From an uncultured Ruminococcus sp. (lineage in GTDB: Bacteria > Bacillota > Clostridia > Oscillospirales > Ruminococcaceae): a stretch of DNA of 23,697 bases. A program made the position numbers and the translations under genes. The stretch is taken from contig CAJTWQ010000032.1 in the NCBI GenBank assembly GCA_910579835.1, positions 1 through 23,697 of the forward strand, written 5' to 3'. The notes beneath the pieces were generated by a model. It was not told the DNA's origin. It was given only the letters and a program-made list of their open reading frames with translations, and did not search any database. Position 1 is the first letter of the stretch. The number at the start of each line of letters is the position of its first letter. This document shows positions 1 through 6,833 of this stretch, in pieces.

Positions 1-79
1 ACTTTGTTCTCTTCTTACACCTCCTTTCATGAAATTTGCTTTTCGGTTTTAAGTTTTTTGAAAAAATTATAAAAATCGC

Positions 80-108
80 TTGACAAATTATAAAAAGTAT
101 GTTATAAT
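80..108 (+). promoter_or_regulatory. Promoter of the tRNA/5S operon
   Basis: A perfect -35 TTGACA (80-85) and a perfect -10 TATAAT (103-108) are separated by 17 bases. Transcription should begin near 115, about a dozen bases before tRNA-Lys. A full-consensus promoter is typical of stable-RNA operons. It shows that this RNA cluster starts here and is not the tail of a longer rRNA operon. Confidence 0.9.
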
Positions 109-127
109 AAATAAGTAAGTTTGATAA

Positions 128-203
128 GCACCATTAGCTCAGTCGGTAGAGCAACTGACTCTTAATCAGTGGGTCCTGGGTTCGAGTCCCCGATGGTGCA
201 CCA
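128..203 (+). tRNA. tRNA-Lys (anticodon CTT)
   Basis: A complete cloverleaf is visible. The acceptor arm GCACCAT pairs with ATGGTGC, and the T-arm carries GTTCGAGTC. The anticodon stem ACTGA/TCAGT encloses the loop CTCTTAA, giving anticodon CTT (reads AAG). The CCA end is encoded at 201-203. It is the first gene of the stable-RNA operon. Confidence 0.97.
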
Positions 204-207
204 ATGT

Positions 208-282
208 GGCCCGTTGGTCAAGCGGTTAAGACACCGGCCTCTCACGCCGGTAACACCAGTTCGATTCTGGTACGGGTCACCA
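208..282 (+). tRNA. tRNA-Glu (anticodon CTC)
   Basis: The acceptor GGCCCGT pairs with ACGGGTC (one G-U). The anticodon stem CCGGC/GCCGG encloses CTCTCAC, giving anticodon CTC (reads GAG). The T-arm contains GTTCGATTC and CCA is encoded at 280-282. It lies four bases after tRNA-Lys in the same transcript. Confidence 0.96.
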
Positions 283-292
283 TTATAAATTA

Positions 293-408
<116 letters not shown>

Positions 409-416
409 ATTTATAT

Positions 417-492
417 TCCTCTATAGCTCAGTCGGTAGAGCATGCGGCTGTTAACCGCAGGGTCGTTGGTTCGAGTCCAACTGGGGGAGCCA
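417..492 (+). tRNA. tRNA-Asn (anticodon GTT)
   Basis: The acceptor TCCTCTA pairs with TGGGGGA (several G-U). The anticodon stem TGCGG/CCGCA encloses CTGTTAA, giving anticodon GTT. The T-arm has GTTCGAGTCC and CCA is encoded at 490-492. It is the last gene of the operon, followed at once by a terminator. Confidence 0.95.
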
Positions 493-502
493 GATTTAAT
501 AT

Positions 503-534
503 AACCGAACTCTGAAATGGGTTCGGTTTTTTGT
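503..534 (+). terminator. Terminator of the tRNA/5S operon
   Basis: AACCGAAC (503-510) pairs with GTTCGGTT (521-528) and runs into a T-tract. It closes the stable-RNA operon ten bases after tRNA-Asn. From here to 718 no gene is visible: 535-660 holds nothing I can assign, and 665-696 is another hairpin. Confidence 0.88.
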
Positions 535-664
535 TTCTTACAAAGATAAAGCTGTTCTCAGTGTAGTCATTAAGTGTTGATATAGTTATCTGGTAATCAA
601 TAGTTTGTATAAATTCTTCGTAGGAGAGCGAGTTTCGCAGTGCGGAATAAATAAGCATAAAATA

Positions 665-696
665 AAAGCCTATCGCATGAAGCGGTAGGCTTTTTG
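665..696 (-). terminator. Bidirectional hairpin terminator after the 719-1340 gene
   Basis: AAAGCCTATCGC (665-676) pairs with GCGGTAGGCTTT (682-693) with one G-U, around a short loop. A T-rich tail lies on both sides. It is just past the stop of the minus-strand lipoprotein gene, so I assign it to that gene; it would also block transcription coming from the tRNA operon. Confidence 0.7.
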
Positions 697-718
697 CTGC
701 TCAAAAAATAAAAATGTA

Positions 719-1340
719 TCATTTATTTTTTATAGCATTATCAAAATATTCACATATTTTTTTGGCTGTTTTGTCTTGCATTTCTTCGTTCCAATCTCCG
801 ATGGAACGAAGTTTTATCATTTCAAAATTTGTGCCGCAAGCATATAAGACGTATTGTCCCATATCTGCCGAACCGGTACATTCTCTTGTCATTTCAGTAT
901 TTGGGTCTATATTATAAGTTTCACTGCTCAATATATTGTTTAGTTCACTGCTGTCAGCAATATTGTATTTTACAGGCTCGGAATGGAGATAGCTTTCCCA
1001 AAGTGATTGTTTAAATATTTCTTCATTCCAATCAGTGCCATAAGTGTATGTGCTGAAATCATATTCGTATAAATTCCCGAAGTTATCAATGAATGAACCA
1101 TAGCACTGAAAGCCTTCCGCCCAATTAATGCGGTTATATACAAGAACGATTCTTTCAGTCGGTGCGGATTTATCCGTATTGTTTTCGTCAATTTCTTGAG
1201 AACCGGAAATATCCTGAATGCTTGCCCTGATATCTGCTTTAGTGTTTGAAATATCAGTATTATGCAAAGTACTATTTTTTTGCCTGTTCGCAGCCGGTAA
1301 GCAATAATGCTGTTAAAAATGCCATAATTATTTTTTTCAT
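719..1340 (-). pseudogene. Small secreted lipoprotein, frame broken near the N-terminus
   Basis: Reading from an ATG at 1340, the first 17 residues form a lipoprotein signal peptide: MKK, a hydrophobic run, then lipobox LLTGC with Cys17. The frame stops six codons later, at a run of seven A (1275-1281 on the plus strand, as T). The next frame stays open from there to 719 and encodes about 180 acidic, Tyr- and Asn-rich residues. Removing one A would join the two parts into a protein of 206 residues beginning CEQAKNST after the lipobox. I do not recognise the domain and no enzyme motif is evident. The gene stands alone and ends at a hairpin terminator. It may be a true frameshift mutation, a phase-variable homopolymer, transcriptional slippage, or a sequencing error. 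An alternative TTG start at 1267 would give a protein with no export signal, which is less likely. Confidence 0.7.
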
Positions 1341-1495
1341 GGTGTTCACTCTTTCGGATTTATTTCTATCTATTATGTGTCGTAAATAATGTAGATTGTT
1401 GCATATAAAATAAGTTTTTGGCATATTAGATAAATTTCAACTCACATCATTGTCTGAAACGGTGACAGAATCAGTCAACTGATGACGTGCATATC

Positions 1496-2791
1496 CTATT
1501 TTTTAAAGTTAAATGCATTAATACCAGGATATACAGCGCTGCTGCCAAGTTCTTCTTCAATTCTTAGAAGTTGATTATATTTTGCAACTCTTTCAGTTCT
1601 GCTTGGTGCGCCGGTTTTTATTTGACAGGTATTCAATGCGGCAGCCAGATCAGCGATTGTTGTATCCTCCGTTTCACCGCTGCGGTGGGAGGAAATAGCA
1701 GTGTAACCTGCCTTATGCGCCATTTTGATTGCTTCAAGAGTTTCTGAAACCGAACCGATTTGATTCAGCTTAATTAAAATTGAATTTCCGCAGCCAAGCT
1801 CAATACCTTTGGCAAGCCTTTGCGTATTTGTGACGAATAAATCATCGCCGACAAGCTGAACATGTTTACCCAATTCCTTAGTGAGGATCTGCCAGCCCTC
1901 CCAATCTTCTTCATCAAGAGCGTCCTCGATAGAAATAATCGGGTATTTTTCAACAAGCTTTTTCCAATGCTTAATAAGTTCTCCGGATGTAAACTTTTTC
2001 CCTGACTTAGGCAAAATATATTCGCCTTTCCTTTCGCCTTTCCATTCACTTGATGCAGCGTCTATGGCAATCATAAAGTCGTCTCCCGGCTCATAACCTG
2101 CGTATTGTACAGCCTGTAAAATATACTCAATAGCTTCCTCATCACTTGCTAAATTTGGCGCAAAACCACCCTCGTCGCCTACTGATGTTGCAAGTCCTTT
2201 AGATTTCAGCAATGCTGCAAGTGAGTGGAAAACTTCAGCGCATTGACGCAAAGCCTCTTTAAAACTTGCCGCACCGACAGGCATGATCATAAATTCCTGA
2301 ACATCAACAGTATTTGCCGCATGAGCGCCTCCGTTTAAAATATTCATCATTGGAACAGGAAGTCTGTTTCCATTAACGCCGCCTAAAAACTTGTAAAGCG
2401 GAATACCGAGCGAGGCGGAAGCTGCTTTTGCACTTGCAATTGATACTGCCAGAATTGCATTCGCGCCAAGCCTGGACTTCTCTTTTGTCCCGTCAGCGTC
2501 AATCATAGTCTTATCAACGGCATAAATATCAGATGCGTCTTTACCTTTTAAAACATCATTTATTGTTGTATTAATATTTTCTGTGGCTTTTAAAACGCCT
2601 TTTCCAAGATAACGCGCTTTATCGCCGTCGCGAAGCTCCAAAGCCTCAAATTTACCTGTTGAAGCTCCGCTGGGAGCAGTTCCTCTGCCTGCTGTTCCGT
2701 CTGATAGAATAACTTCAGCCTCAACTGTAGGATTGCCTCTTGAATCCATAATTTCTCTGCCGATAACTTTTTCAATTATTAGATTTCTCAT
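1496..2791 (-). CDS. eno: Enolase (phosphopyruvate hydratase)
   Basis: Converts 2-phosphoglycerate to phosphoenolpyruvate in glycolysis and gluconeogenesis; a cytoplasmic Mg-dependent enzyme. The 431 residues match the usual length of bacterial enolase and the protein is intact. Visible family signatures are the N-terminal SGASTG loop (41-46), GDEGGFAP with catalytic Glu207, metal ligands Asp244, Glu289 and Asp316, catalytic Lys341 in IKLNQIG, and SHRSGETED (368-376). The ATG at 2791 is preceded by AAGGAGAG (2798-2805). The gene is monocistronic and divergent from the response regulator at 2973. I see no convincing intrinsic terminator after its stop. Together with the PEP carboxykinase at 13638 it frames the PEP node, but the two genes are 11 kb apart. 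Confidence 0.98.
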   Translation of the reverse strand: MRNLIIEKVIGREIMDSRGNPTVEAEVILSDGTAGRGTAPSGASTGKFEALELRDGDKARYLGKGVLKATENINTTINDVLKGKDASDIYAVDKTMIDADGTKEKSRLGANAILAVSIASAKAASASLGIPLYKFLGGVNGNRLPVPMMNILNGGAHAANTVDVQEFMIMPVGAASFKEALRQCAEVFHSLAALLKSKGLATSVGDEGGFAPNLASDEEAIEYILQAVQYAGYEPGDDFMIAIDAASSEWKGERKGEYILPKSGKKFTSGELIKHWKKLVEKYPIISIEDALDEEDWEGWQILTKELGKHVQLVGDDLFVTNTQRLAKGIELGCGNSILIKLNQIGSVSETLEAIKMAHKAGYTAISSHRSGETEDTTIADLAAALNTCQIKTGAPSRTERVAKYNQLLRIEEELGSSAVYPGINAFNFKK

Positions 2792-2857
2792 TTTTAACTC
2801 TCCTTATAAAAAATCAATTTTTGAAATACTTATAGATAGCGAAAATTAAACAAATAT

Positions 2858-2866
2858 ATTATATCA
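2858..2866 (-). promoter_or_regulatory. eno promoter, extended -10
   Basis: On the minus strand TGATATAAT is an extended -10 (TGn plus a perfect TATAAT), about 65 bases before the eno start codon. The matching -35 position is poor, which an extended -10 can compensate for. Confidence 0.6.
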
Positions 2867-2906
2867 AATGTTTATTCTGATATTCACATAATATAATATA
2901 TTTTTC

Positions 2907-2935
2907 TTGACGAAGCGAGCGGGATTTGATATAAT
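2907..2935 (+). promoter_or_regulatory. Promoter of the response regulator gene
   Basis: TTGACG (2907-2912) and TATAAT (2930-2935) are 17 bases apart. Transcription should start near 2942. This excludes the upstream in-frame TTG at 2907, which is part of the -35 itself, and makes the ATG at 2943 unlikely as a start because it would have no leader. Confidence 0.85.
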
Positions 2936-2957
2936 ATTATCAATGATAAATATGATA

Positions 2958-2963
2958 AAGGGG
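2958..2963 (+). promoter_or_regulatory. Ribosome binding site that fixes a TTG start
   Basis: AAGGGG lies nine bases before TTG at 2973. It is the only good Shine-Dalgarno sequence near the 5' end of the response regulator and places the start exactly at the receiver-domain N-terminus. Confidence 0.7.
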
Positions 2964-2972
2964 CAAAGCAAG

Positions 2973-3644
2973 TTGAAAACCATTCTTATAACTGATGATG
3001 ATATACACATTGGAAATATGCTTGAGGAAATACTTATCAGGGAGGGATACGCCGTGCTGCGCGCTTATTCTGGTACGGAAACTCTTATGGTCCTTGAAAG
3101 CCGCCGTCCCGATCTTGTATTACTGGATCTTATGCTGCCCGGCATGAACGGAGAGGAGGTTCTGTCTCATATACGGGATATTCCCGTTATCGTGGTATCA
3201 GCTAAGGCTGCCATAAGGGATAAGGTGAATCTTCTGTTAAGCGGGGCGGTTGATTATATAACCAAGCCCTTTGACGTAAGCGAACTGCTTGCCAGAATTA
3301 CCGTCGCTCTGCGGAAAAACAATGAAAACGATATTTCTGAAACTATAGATTTTCAGGATATTTCTCTTGATCTTACCGCTCATTCCGCCGCTGTTTCGGG
3401 TAATCCTGTAAGGCTTACAAAAACTGAGTTTGCAATATTGAAGCTTCTTATGCTGAATCCGTCTCAGGTTATTGCCAAATCTGTCATTCTTGACAAGATC
3501 AGCCTGGATACACCCGACTGTGTGGAAAGCTCTCTGAAAGTGCATATAAGCAATCTTCGCCGCAAGCTCCGTGAGGTCAGCGGACGGGATTACATAGAAG
3601 CAGTTTGGGGAATCGGCTTCAAAATGCGTGAAAAAGAATCTTAA
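2973..3644 (+). CDS. OmpR/PhoB-family response regulator
   Basis: DNA-binding regulator of a two-component system. From the TTG at 2973 it has 223 residues, the usual size. The receiver domain (about 1-115) has the acidic pocket Asp8/Asp9, phospho-acceptor Asp52 in LLDLMLPG, Ser76 as switch residue, Tyr95 and Lys98 in YITKPF. The C-terminal half is a winged-helix domain (RLTKTEF, then SLKVHISNLRRKL as recognition region, ending in a VWGIGFKM wing). The likely partner is the kinase at 5613, with the two ABC transporter genes in between. A promoter precedes the regulator and a separate one lies just behind it, so it can be made at a basal level and then drive the ABC-kinase genes. CTTAAC repeats starting in its stop codon are the probable binding site. 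Which signal is sensed cannot be read from sequence. Confidence 0.93.
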   Translation: MKTILITDDDIHIGNMLEEILIREGYAVLRAYSGTETLMVLESRRPDLVLLDLMLPGMNGEEVLSHIRDIPVIVVSAKAAIRDKVNLLLSGAVDYITKPFDVSELLARITVALRKNNENDISETIDFQDISLDLTAHSAAVSGNPVRLTKTEFAILKLLMLNPSQVIAKSVILDKISLDTPDCVESSLKVHISNLRRKLREVSGRDYIEAVWGIGFKMREKES

Positions 3645-3696
3645 CGTTATCTTAACATTTTCCTTTACCGGTTTCTTAACTCCCCCGTGATAGAAT
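3640..3696 (+). promoter_or_regulatory. Direct-repeat operator and promoter of the ABC-kinase operon
   Basis: CTTAAC occurs at 3640, 3651 and 3675, with a one-mismatch copy CTTTAC at 3663. This is four half-sites with a pitch of 11-12 bases, one helical turn. They end ten bases before a -10 TAGAAT (3691-3696), which has a TG two bases upstream (extended -10). The repeats occupy the -35 region, and no good -35 is present. This is the arrangement at promoters activated by OmpR/PhoB-type regulators. The first half-site overlaps the regulator's stop codon. Confidence 0.68.
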
Positions 3697-3721
3697 CATA
3701 TCATCAAAGGAGGAATACAAA

Positions 3722-4633
3722 ATGGAATATGTTCTGCAAACAAACGCCTTGTGCAAGCATTACCGTAAGTTCAACGCATTGAACTCACTGACAATGAATG
3801 TGCCCAAAGGCTCAATTTACGGCTTTGTCGGAAAAAACGGTTCGGGAAAAACAACGCTGATACGCCTTATTAACGGACTACAGCCGGCAAGTTCGGGAGA
3901 TTTTACTCTTTACGGAGCGAAGAACACAAGCTCCGCCATTCATGCCGCACGGAGAAGAGTAGGATCGGTGGTGGAAACGCCCTCGATTTATATGGGTATG
4001 ACTGCCGCCGAGAATATGCGTGCGCAGTACCGCGTTATAGGTATGCCGTCATTTGACAATATACCGCAGCTTCTGGATCTTGTCGGTCTGTCCGGCGTTG
4101 GAAAAAAGAAAGTCAAGAATTTTTCGCTTGGTATGCGTCAGCGTCTGGGAATAGCCATTGCGATGGCGGGAGATCCTGATTTTCTTGTGCTGGACGAACC
4201 TATAAACGGTCTCGATCCTCAGGGAATCATCGAGATAAGGGAACTGCTTATCAGGCTCAACAAGGAGCGTCAGATGACAGTGCTTATATCGAGTCATATC
4301 CTTGACGAATTGTCCCGTCTTGCTACCCATTACGGCTTCATTGACGGGGGGCGTATGATAAAGGAAATCAGCGCGGAGGAGCTTGAAAAAGCCTGCCGCA
4401 AGGCGATTCATGTTGAAGTTTCAGATATTCAGGCAATGACGAGAGCTATGGACAGTCTTAATGTCGATTATTCTGTGACAGGCGAAAGCTCTGCTGATCT
4501 TTTTACAAAACTGAGCGCCACCAAGCTTATCAATGCCGCTTCACTGGAAAACTGTGAGGTTTTTACAATGTCGGAGCGTGACGAGAGTCTTGAAAGCTAT
4601 TTTGTTAATCTTGTGGGAGGCGTGCAGAAATGA
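3722..4633 (+). CDS. ABC transporter ATP-binding protein, lantibiotic/bacitracin-resistance type
   Basis: ATPase of a two-gene ABC exporter, 303 residues. Walker A is GKNGSGKTT (37-45), signature FSLGMRQR (134-141), Walker B FLVLDEP (154-160), followed by INGLDPQG as D-loop and His192 as H-loop. At the Q-loop position it reads VVETPSIY, with Glu85 in place of Gln. This E-loop is known from LanF- and BcrA-type ATPases, which protect cells from peptide antibiotics. About 90 residues follow the ATPase core, as is common in this family. AAAGGAGG precedes the ATG by eight bases. The stop overlaps the permease start (ATGA), so the two are translationally coupled. The antibiotic-resistance role is inferred from family and from the linked two-component system; the substrate is unknown. 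Confidence 0.92.
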   Translation: MEYVLQTNALCKHYRKFNALNSLTMNVPKGSIYGFVGKNGSGKTTLIRLINGLQPASSGDFTLYGAKNTSSAIHAARRRVGSVVETPSIYMGMTAAENMRAQYRVIGMPSFDNIPQLLDLVGLSGVGKKKVKNFSLGMRQRLGIAIAMAGDPDFLVLDEPINGLDPQGIIEIRELLIRLNKERQMTVLISSHILDELSRLATHYGFIDGGRMIKEISAEELEKACRKAIHVEVSDIQAMTRAMDSLNVDYSVTGESSADLFTKLSATKLINAASLENCEVFTMSERDESLESYFVNLVGGVQK

Positions 4634-5562
4634 TAAAATTATTGAGAGCAAATATTGCAAGAATGTTCAGAAGCCGTTTTTATATACTTTGTCTCATTGT
4701 CGGACTGGGATTCAACGCATATATTACGATTGACGAGTATTTCGGATTAAAACACTATACCGATGAGGCAATCAGGTCGTATAACAACTATGAACATATG
4801 ATGGGAAACGTTTGGATAAGCTGCATTTTCCTTATTCCGGCTTTTATTGGATTTTTCATTGGTACAGACTACTCAGACGGAACTATCAGAAACAAGCTTA
4901 TGGTAGGTCACAGGCGGGAATATATATATCTTTCAAATTTTATCACGGTATTGGCAGGTTCGGAGATCATTTATTTGGGCAGTTTGATTGAGGTCTATAT
5001 TCTGGGCAGGTGTCTGTTTAAATACTCATGTCACAGCGGAGAGGAGATATTGAAATTTGTACTCATAGGTGCGCTTATTATGGCGGCTGTAACGGCAGTG
5101 ATAACATTTATCGCTATGCTTGTTCGCTCAAAAGCCGGTGGAGGAGTTTGCTCGGTTACCATAGCCTTTGCAATGGTCGTTTGTGCTACGATGATAGATC
5201 AGGCTCTGATGCAGCCTGAGTATTACAATGAAAATAGCTATTGGAATTCAAAAACTGAGGAATATTACGAATTTACCGCCCCCTTAGAGGAATTATCGCC
5301 GGAGGAACTGAAGGAATACCGTATAACGCAGGCGGATTTTGAGCATATGGAGCCGATGCAGCAGAAGAATCCCAGCGCAGTAAGCGGAACCAAGAGAAAA
5401 GTGTATACTTTTCTGGACAAAACATTGCCGGGAAATCAGTTGTACAGCGCTTCGCAATGGCACGACGAACGCTATAATACCACGATATGCAGTGATATTA
5501 TCCTGATTATTGCTTTAACTGCGGCAGGTATTTTAATTTTCAGAAAGAGAAATTTAAAGTAA
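4630..5562 (+). CDS. ABC-2-type permease partner
   Basis: Membrane subunit for the ATPase at 3722, 310 residues. I count six hydrophobic segments: about 16-35, 61-79, 101-124, 139-165, 171-189 and 286-304. After the second comes GTDYSDGTIRNKLMVG, the conserved cytoplasmic element of this permease group, predicted to contact the ATPase. A large acidic loop rich in Glu and Tyr (about 190-285) lies between segments five and six. Loops of this kind in resistance transporters are thought to face outward and contact the substrate. The start codon overlaps the ATPase stop by four bases. The sensor kinase follows 50 bases later in the same direction. Confidence 0.88.
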   Translation: MIKLLRANIARMFRSRFYILCLIVGLGFNAYITIDEYFGLKHYTDEAIRSYNNYEHMMGNVWISCIFLIPAFIGFFIGTDYSDGTIRNKLMVGHRREYIYLSNFITVLAGSEIIYLGSLIEVYILGRCLFKYSCHSGEEILKFVLIGALIMAAVTAVITFIAMLVRSKAGGGVCSVTIAFAMVVCATMIDQALMQPEYYNENSYWNSKTEEYYEFTAPLEELSPEELKEYRITQADFEHMEPMQQKNPSAVSGTKRKVYTFLDKTLPGNQLYSASQWHDERYNTTICSDIILIIALTAAGILIFRKRNLK

Positions 5563-5612
5563 GAATCTTTGTGCGGCGCTGTCTTGACCGTTTTTCAGAG
5601 GAGGTCTGTTTT

Positions 5613-6500
5613 ATGAACGAGCTATTTATATGGAGTACGCCGATCCTTGTTATTATCTGCGCCGCGCTCATGATAAAGCTGCTCCTTATCAAAAAAACGG
5701 CTAAGGAGATAATTAAAGGCGTCAGGGAAAAGATCTCCGGAGATACAAACACTCTCATTGATATATCATCCGGCGACAGGGATATGCGCAGGCTTGCATC
5801 CGACCTGAACGTACAGCTCAGCCGGCTGCGGGAGGAGAAAATATGCTGTCAGCAGGGGGATATAAAGCTCAAAGAGGATGTTACCAATATATCTCACGAT
5901 TTGAGAACGCCCCTTACGGCTATCTGCGGTTATCTGGAAATGCTGAAAAGAGAGGAGCAGACGGCGCAGTCACGGCGTTATCTTGAAATTGTCGGGGAGC
6001 GTACAGCGGCTATGAGGCAGCTTACTGAGGAGCTTCTTAAATATTCCGTCGCCGTTTCTGAAGAGCATATTCAGCATGAAATTAAAGATGTTGTTATAAA
6101 TAATGTGCTTGAAGAGTGCGTATCGGGATTCTATGCGGTGCTGACCGAAAATAATATTTTCCCGGAAATAGACATCTGTGAGGAAAAAATTCACCGAATG
6201 CTTAACAGTAATGCACTCGCAAGAGTTTTTTCAAATATTATATCCAATGCGGTTAAGTACAGTGACGGAGACCTGAAAATCGTTCTTGCCCCTGATGGTG
6301 CTGTGAGCTTTTCAAATGCAGCGTCCGGACTGGATGCAATAACAGTAGGCAGGCTTTTCGACCGGTTCTATACCGTTGAAACAGGGGAAAGATCAACCGG
6401 ACTGGGACTTTCTATTGCTAAGGCTCTGACGGAACAGATGGGCGGCACAATTAACGCCTCCTATCAGGAGCAAAGAGTTGTTATTAAGATTACCTTTTGA
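5613..6500 (+). CDS. Sensor histidine kinase with a minimal input domain
   Basis: Membrane kinase expected to phosphorylate the regulator at 2973; 295 residues from the ATG at 5613. That start is chosen because GGAGG (5600-5604) lies eight bases ahead and the N-terminal hydrophobic segment follows directly. There is one clear membrane segment (about 6-26) and no extracellular sensor domain. The phospho-acceptor is His95 in NISHDLRTPL. The ATPase domain has NIISNAVKYS (N-box, Asn208/Asn212) and TGLGLSIAK (263-270). The usual DxGxG of the G1 box is replaced by FSNAASGLDA, a variation I believe is common in this kinase subgroup. A kinase with so little outside the membrane and encoded beside an ABC transporter suggests that the transporter takes part in sensing; this is inference. 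A strong terminator ends the operon. Confidence 0.92.
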   Translation: MNELFIWSTPILVIICAALMIKLLLIKKTAKEIIKGVREKISGDTNTLIDISSGDRDMRRLASDLNVQLSRLREEKICCQQGDIKLKEDVTNISHDLRTPLTAICGYLEMLKREEQTAQSRRYLEIVGERTAAMRQLTEELLKYSVAVSEEHIQHEIKDVVINNVLEECVSGFYAVLTENNIFPEIDICEEKIHRMLNSNALARVFSNIISNAVKYSDGDLKIVLAPDGAVSFSNAASGLDAITVGRLFDRFYTVETGERSTGLGLSIAKALTEQMGGTINASYQEQRVVIKITF

Positions 6501-6576
6501 TAATCACGCAGATTATCAGAGAAAATTTTGAAAAATCTAAATAATAACCAGTCAGGGCTATTACTATAAGTTTTTG

Positions 6577-6618
6577 AAAAGAGGACACTCTGTAGAGATC
6601 GTCCTCTTTTATTTTTTT
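6577..6618 (+). terminator. Terminator of the ABC-kinase operon
   Basis: AAAAGAGGAC (6577-6586) pairs with GTCCTCTTTT (6601-6610), followed by a seven-T run. It separates the two-component/ABC operon from the acyltransferase operon. The remaining spacer, 6620-6745, holds nothing I can assign. Confidence 0.9.
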
Positions 6619-6745
6619 CATTTGGTATCTTATTTATATTGATGAGCTGGTTAGCTTTTAAATTTTCTGCTTGTACCGATGACAAAATCTGCTGTCAGAA
6701 AAGCTCGCCATATCAACAGCATAATTATCAACTACACTCTCATAA

Positions 6746-6759
6746 TAGACTGTTGTCTA
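6746..6759 (+). promoter_or_regulatory. Palindrome TAGAC-TGTT-GTCTA, possible repressor or activator site
   Basis: A perfect 5-bp inverted repeat with a 4-base centre lies 16 bases upstream of the -35 of the acyltransferase operon. Its size and spacing suit a dimeric helix-turn-helix regulator such as a TetR-family protein. No such regulator is encoded nearby, and I see no second copy in the window. Confidence 0.4.
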
Positions 6760-6775
6760 ACTTTCACAAAAAAGC

Positions 6776-6804
6776 TTGACTAAATGCAGGAAATATGATA
6801 ATCT
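6776..6804 (+). promoter_or_regulatory. Promoter of the acyltransferase-ACP-ligase operon
   Basis: TTGACT (6776-6781) is followed after 17 bases by TAATCT with a TG extension (6796-6804). GATAAT at 6797-6802 gives a better -10 but a 15-base spacer. The -10 choice is open. The transcript leader would be about 25 bases and includes the AAGGAGG at 6818. Confidence 0.6.
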
Positions 6805-6833
6805 TAATAGTAAAGGAAAGGAGGTTCGTGTTT

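Noticed and set aside
17..27. AGGAGGTG on the minus strand, as for a gene leaving the left edge
   Set aside because: No start codon lies within the remaining 17 bases, so the spacing would be too long; a gene beyond the edge cannot be supported.
428..658. Minus-strand open frame antisense to tRNA-Asn
   Set aside because: Its C-terminal part is the well-known false peptide read from the complement of a tRNA. It has no ribosome binding site and crosses the operon terminator.
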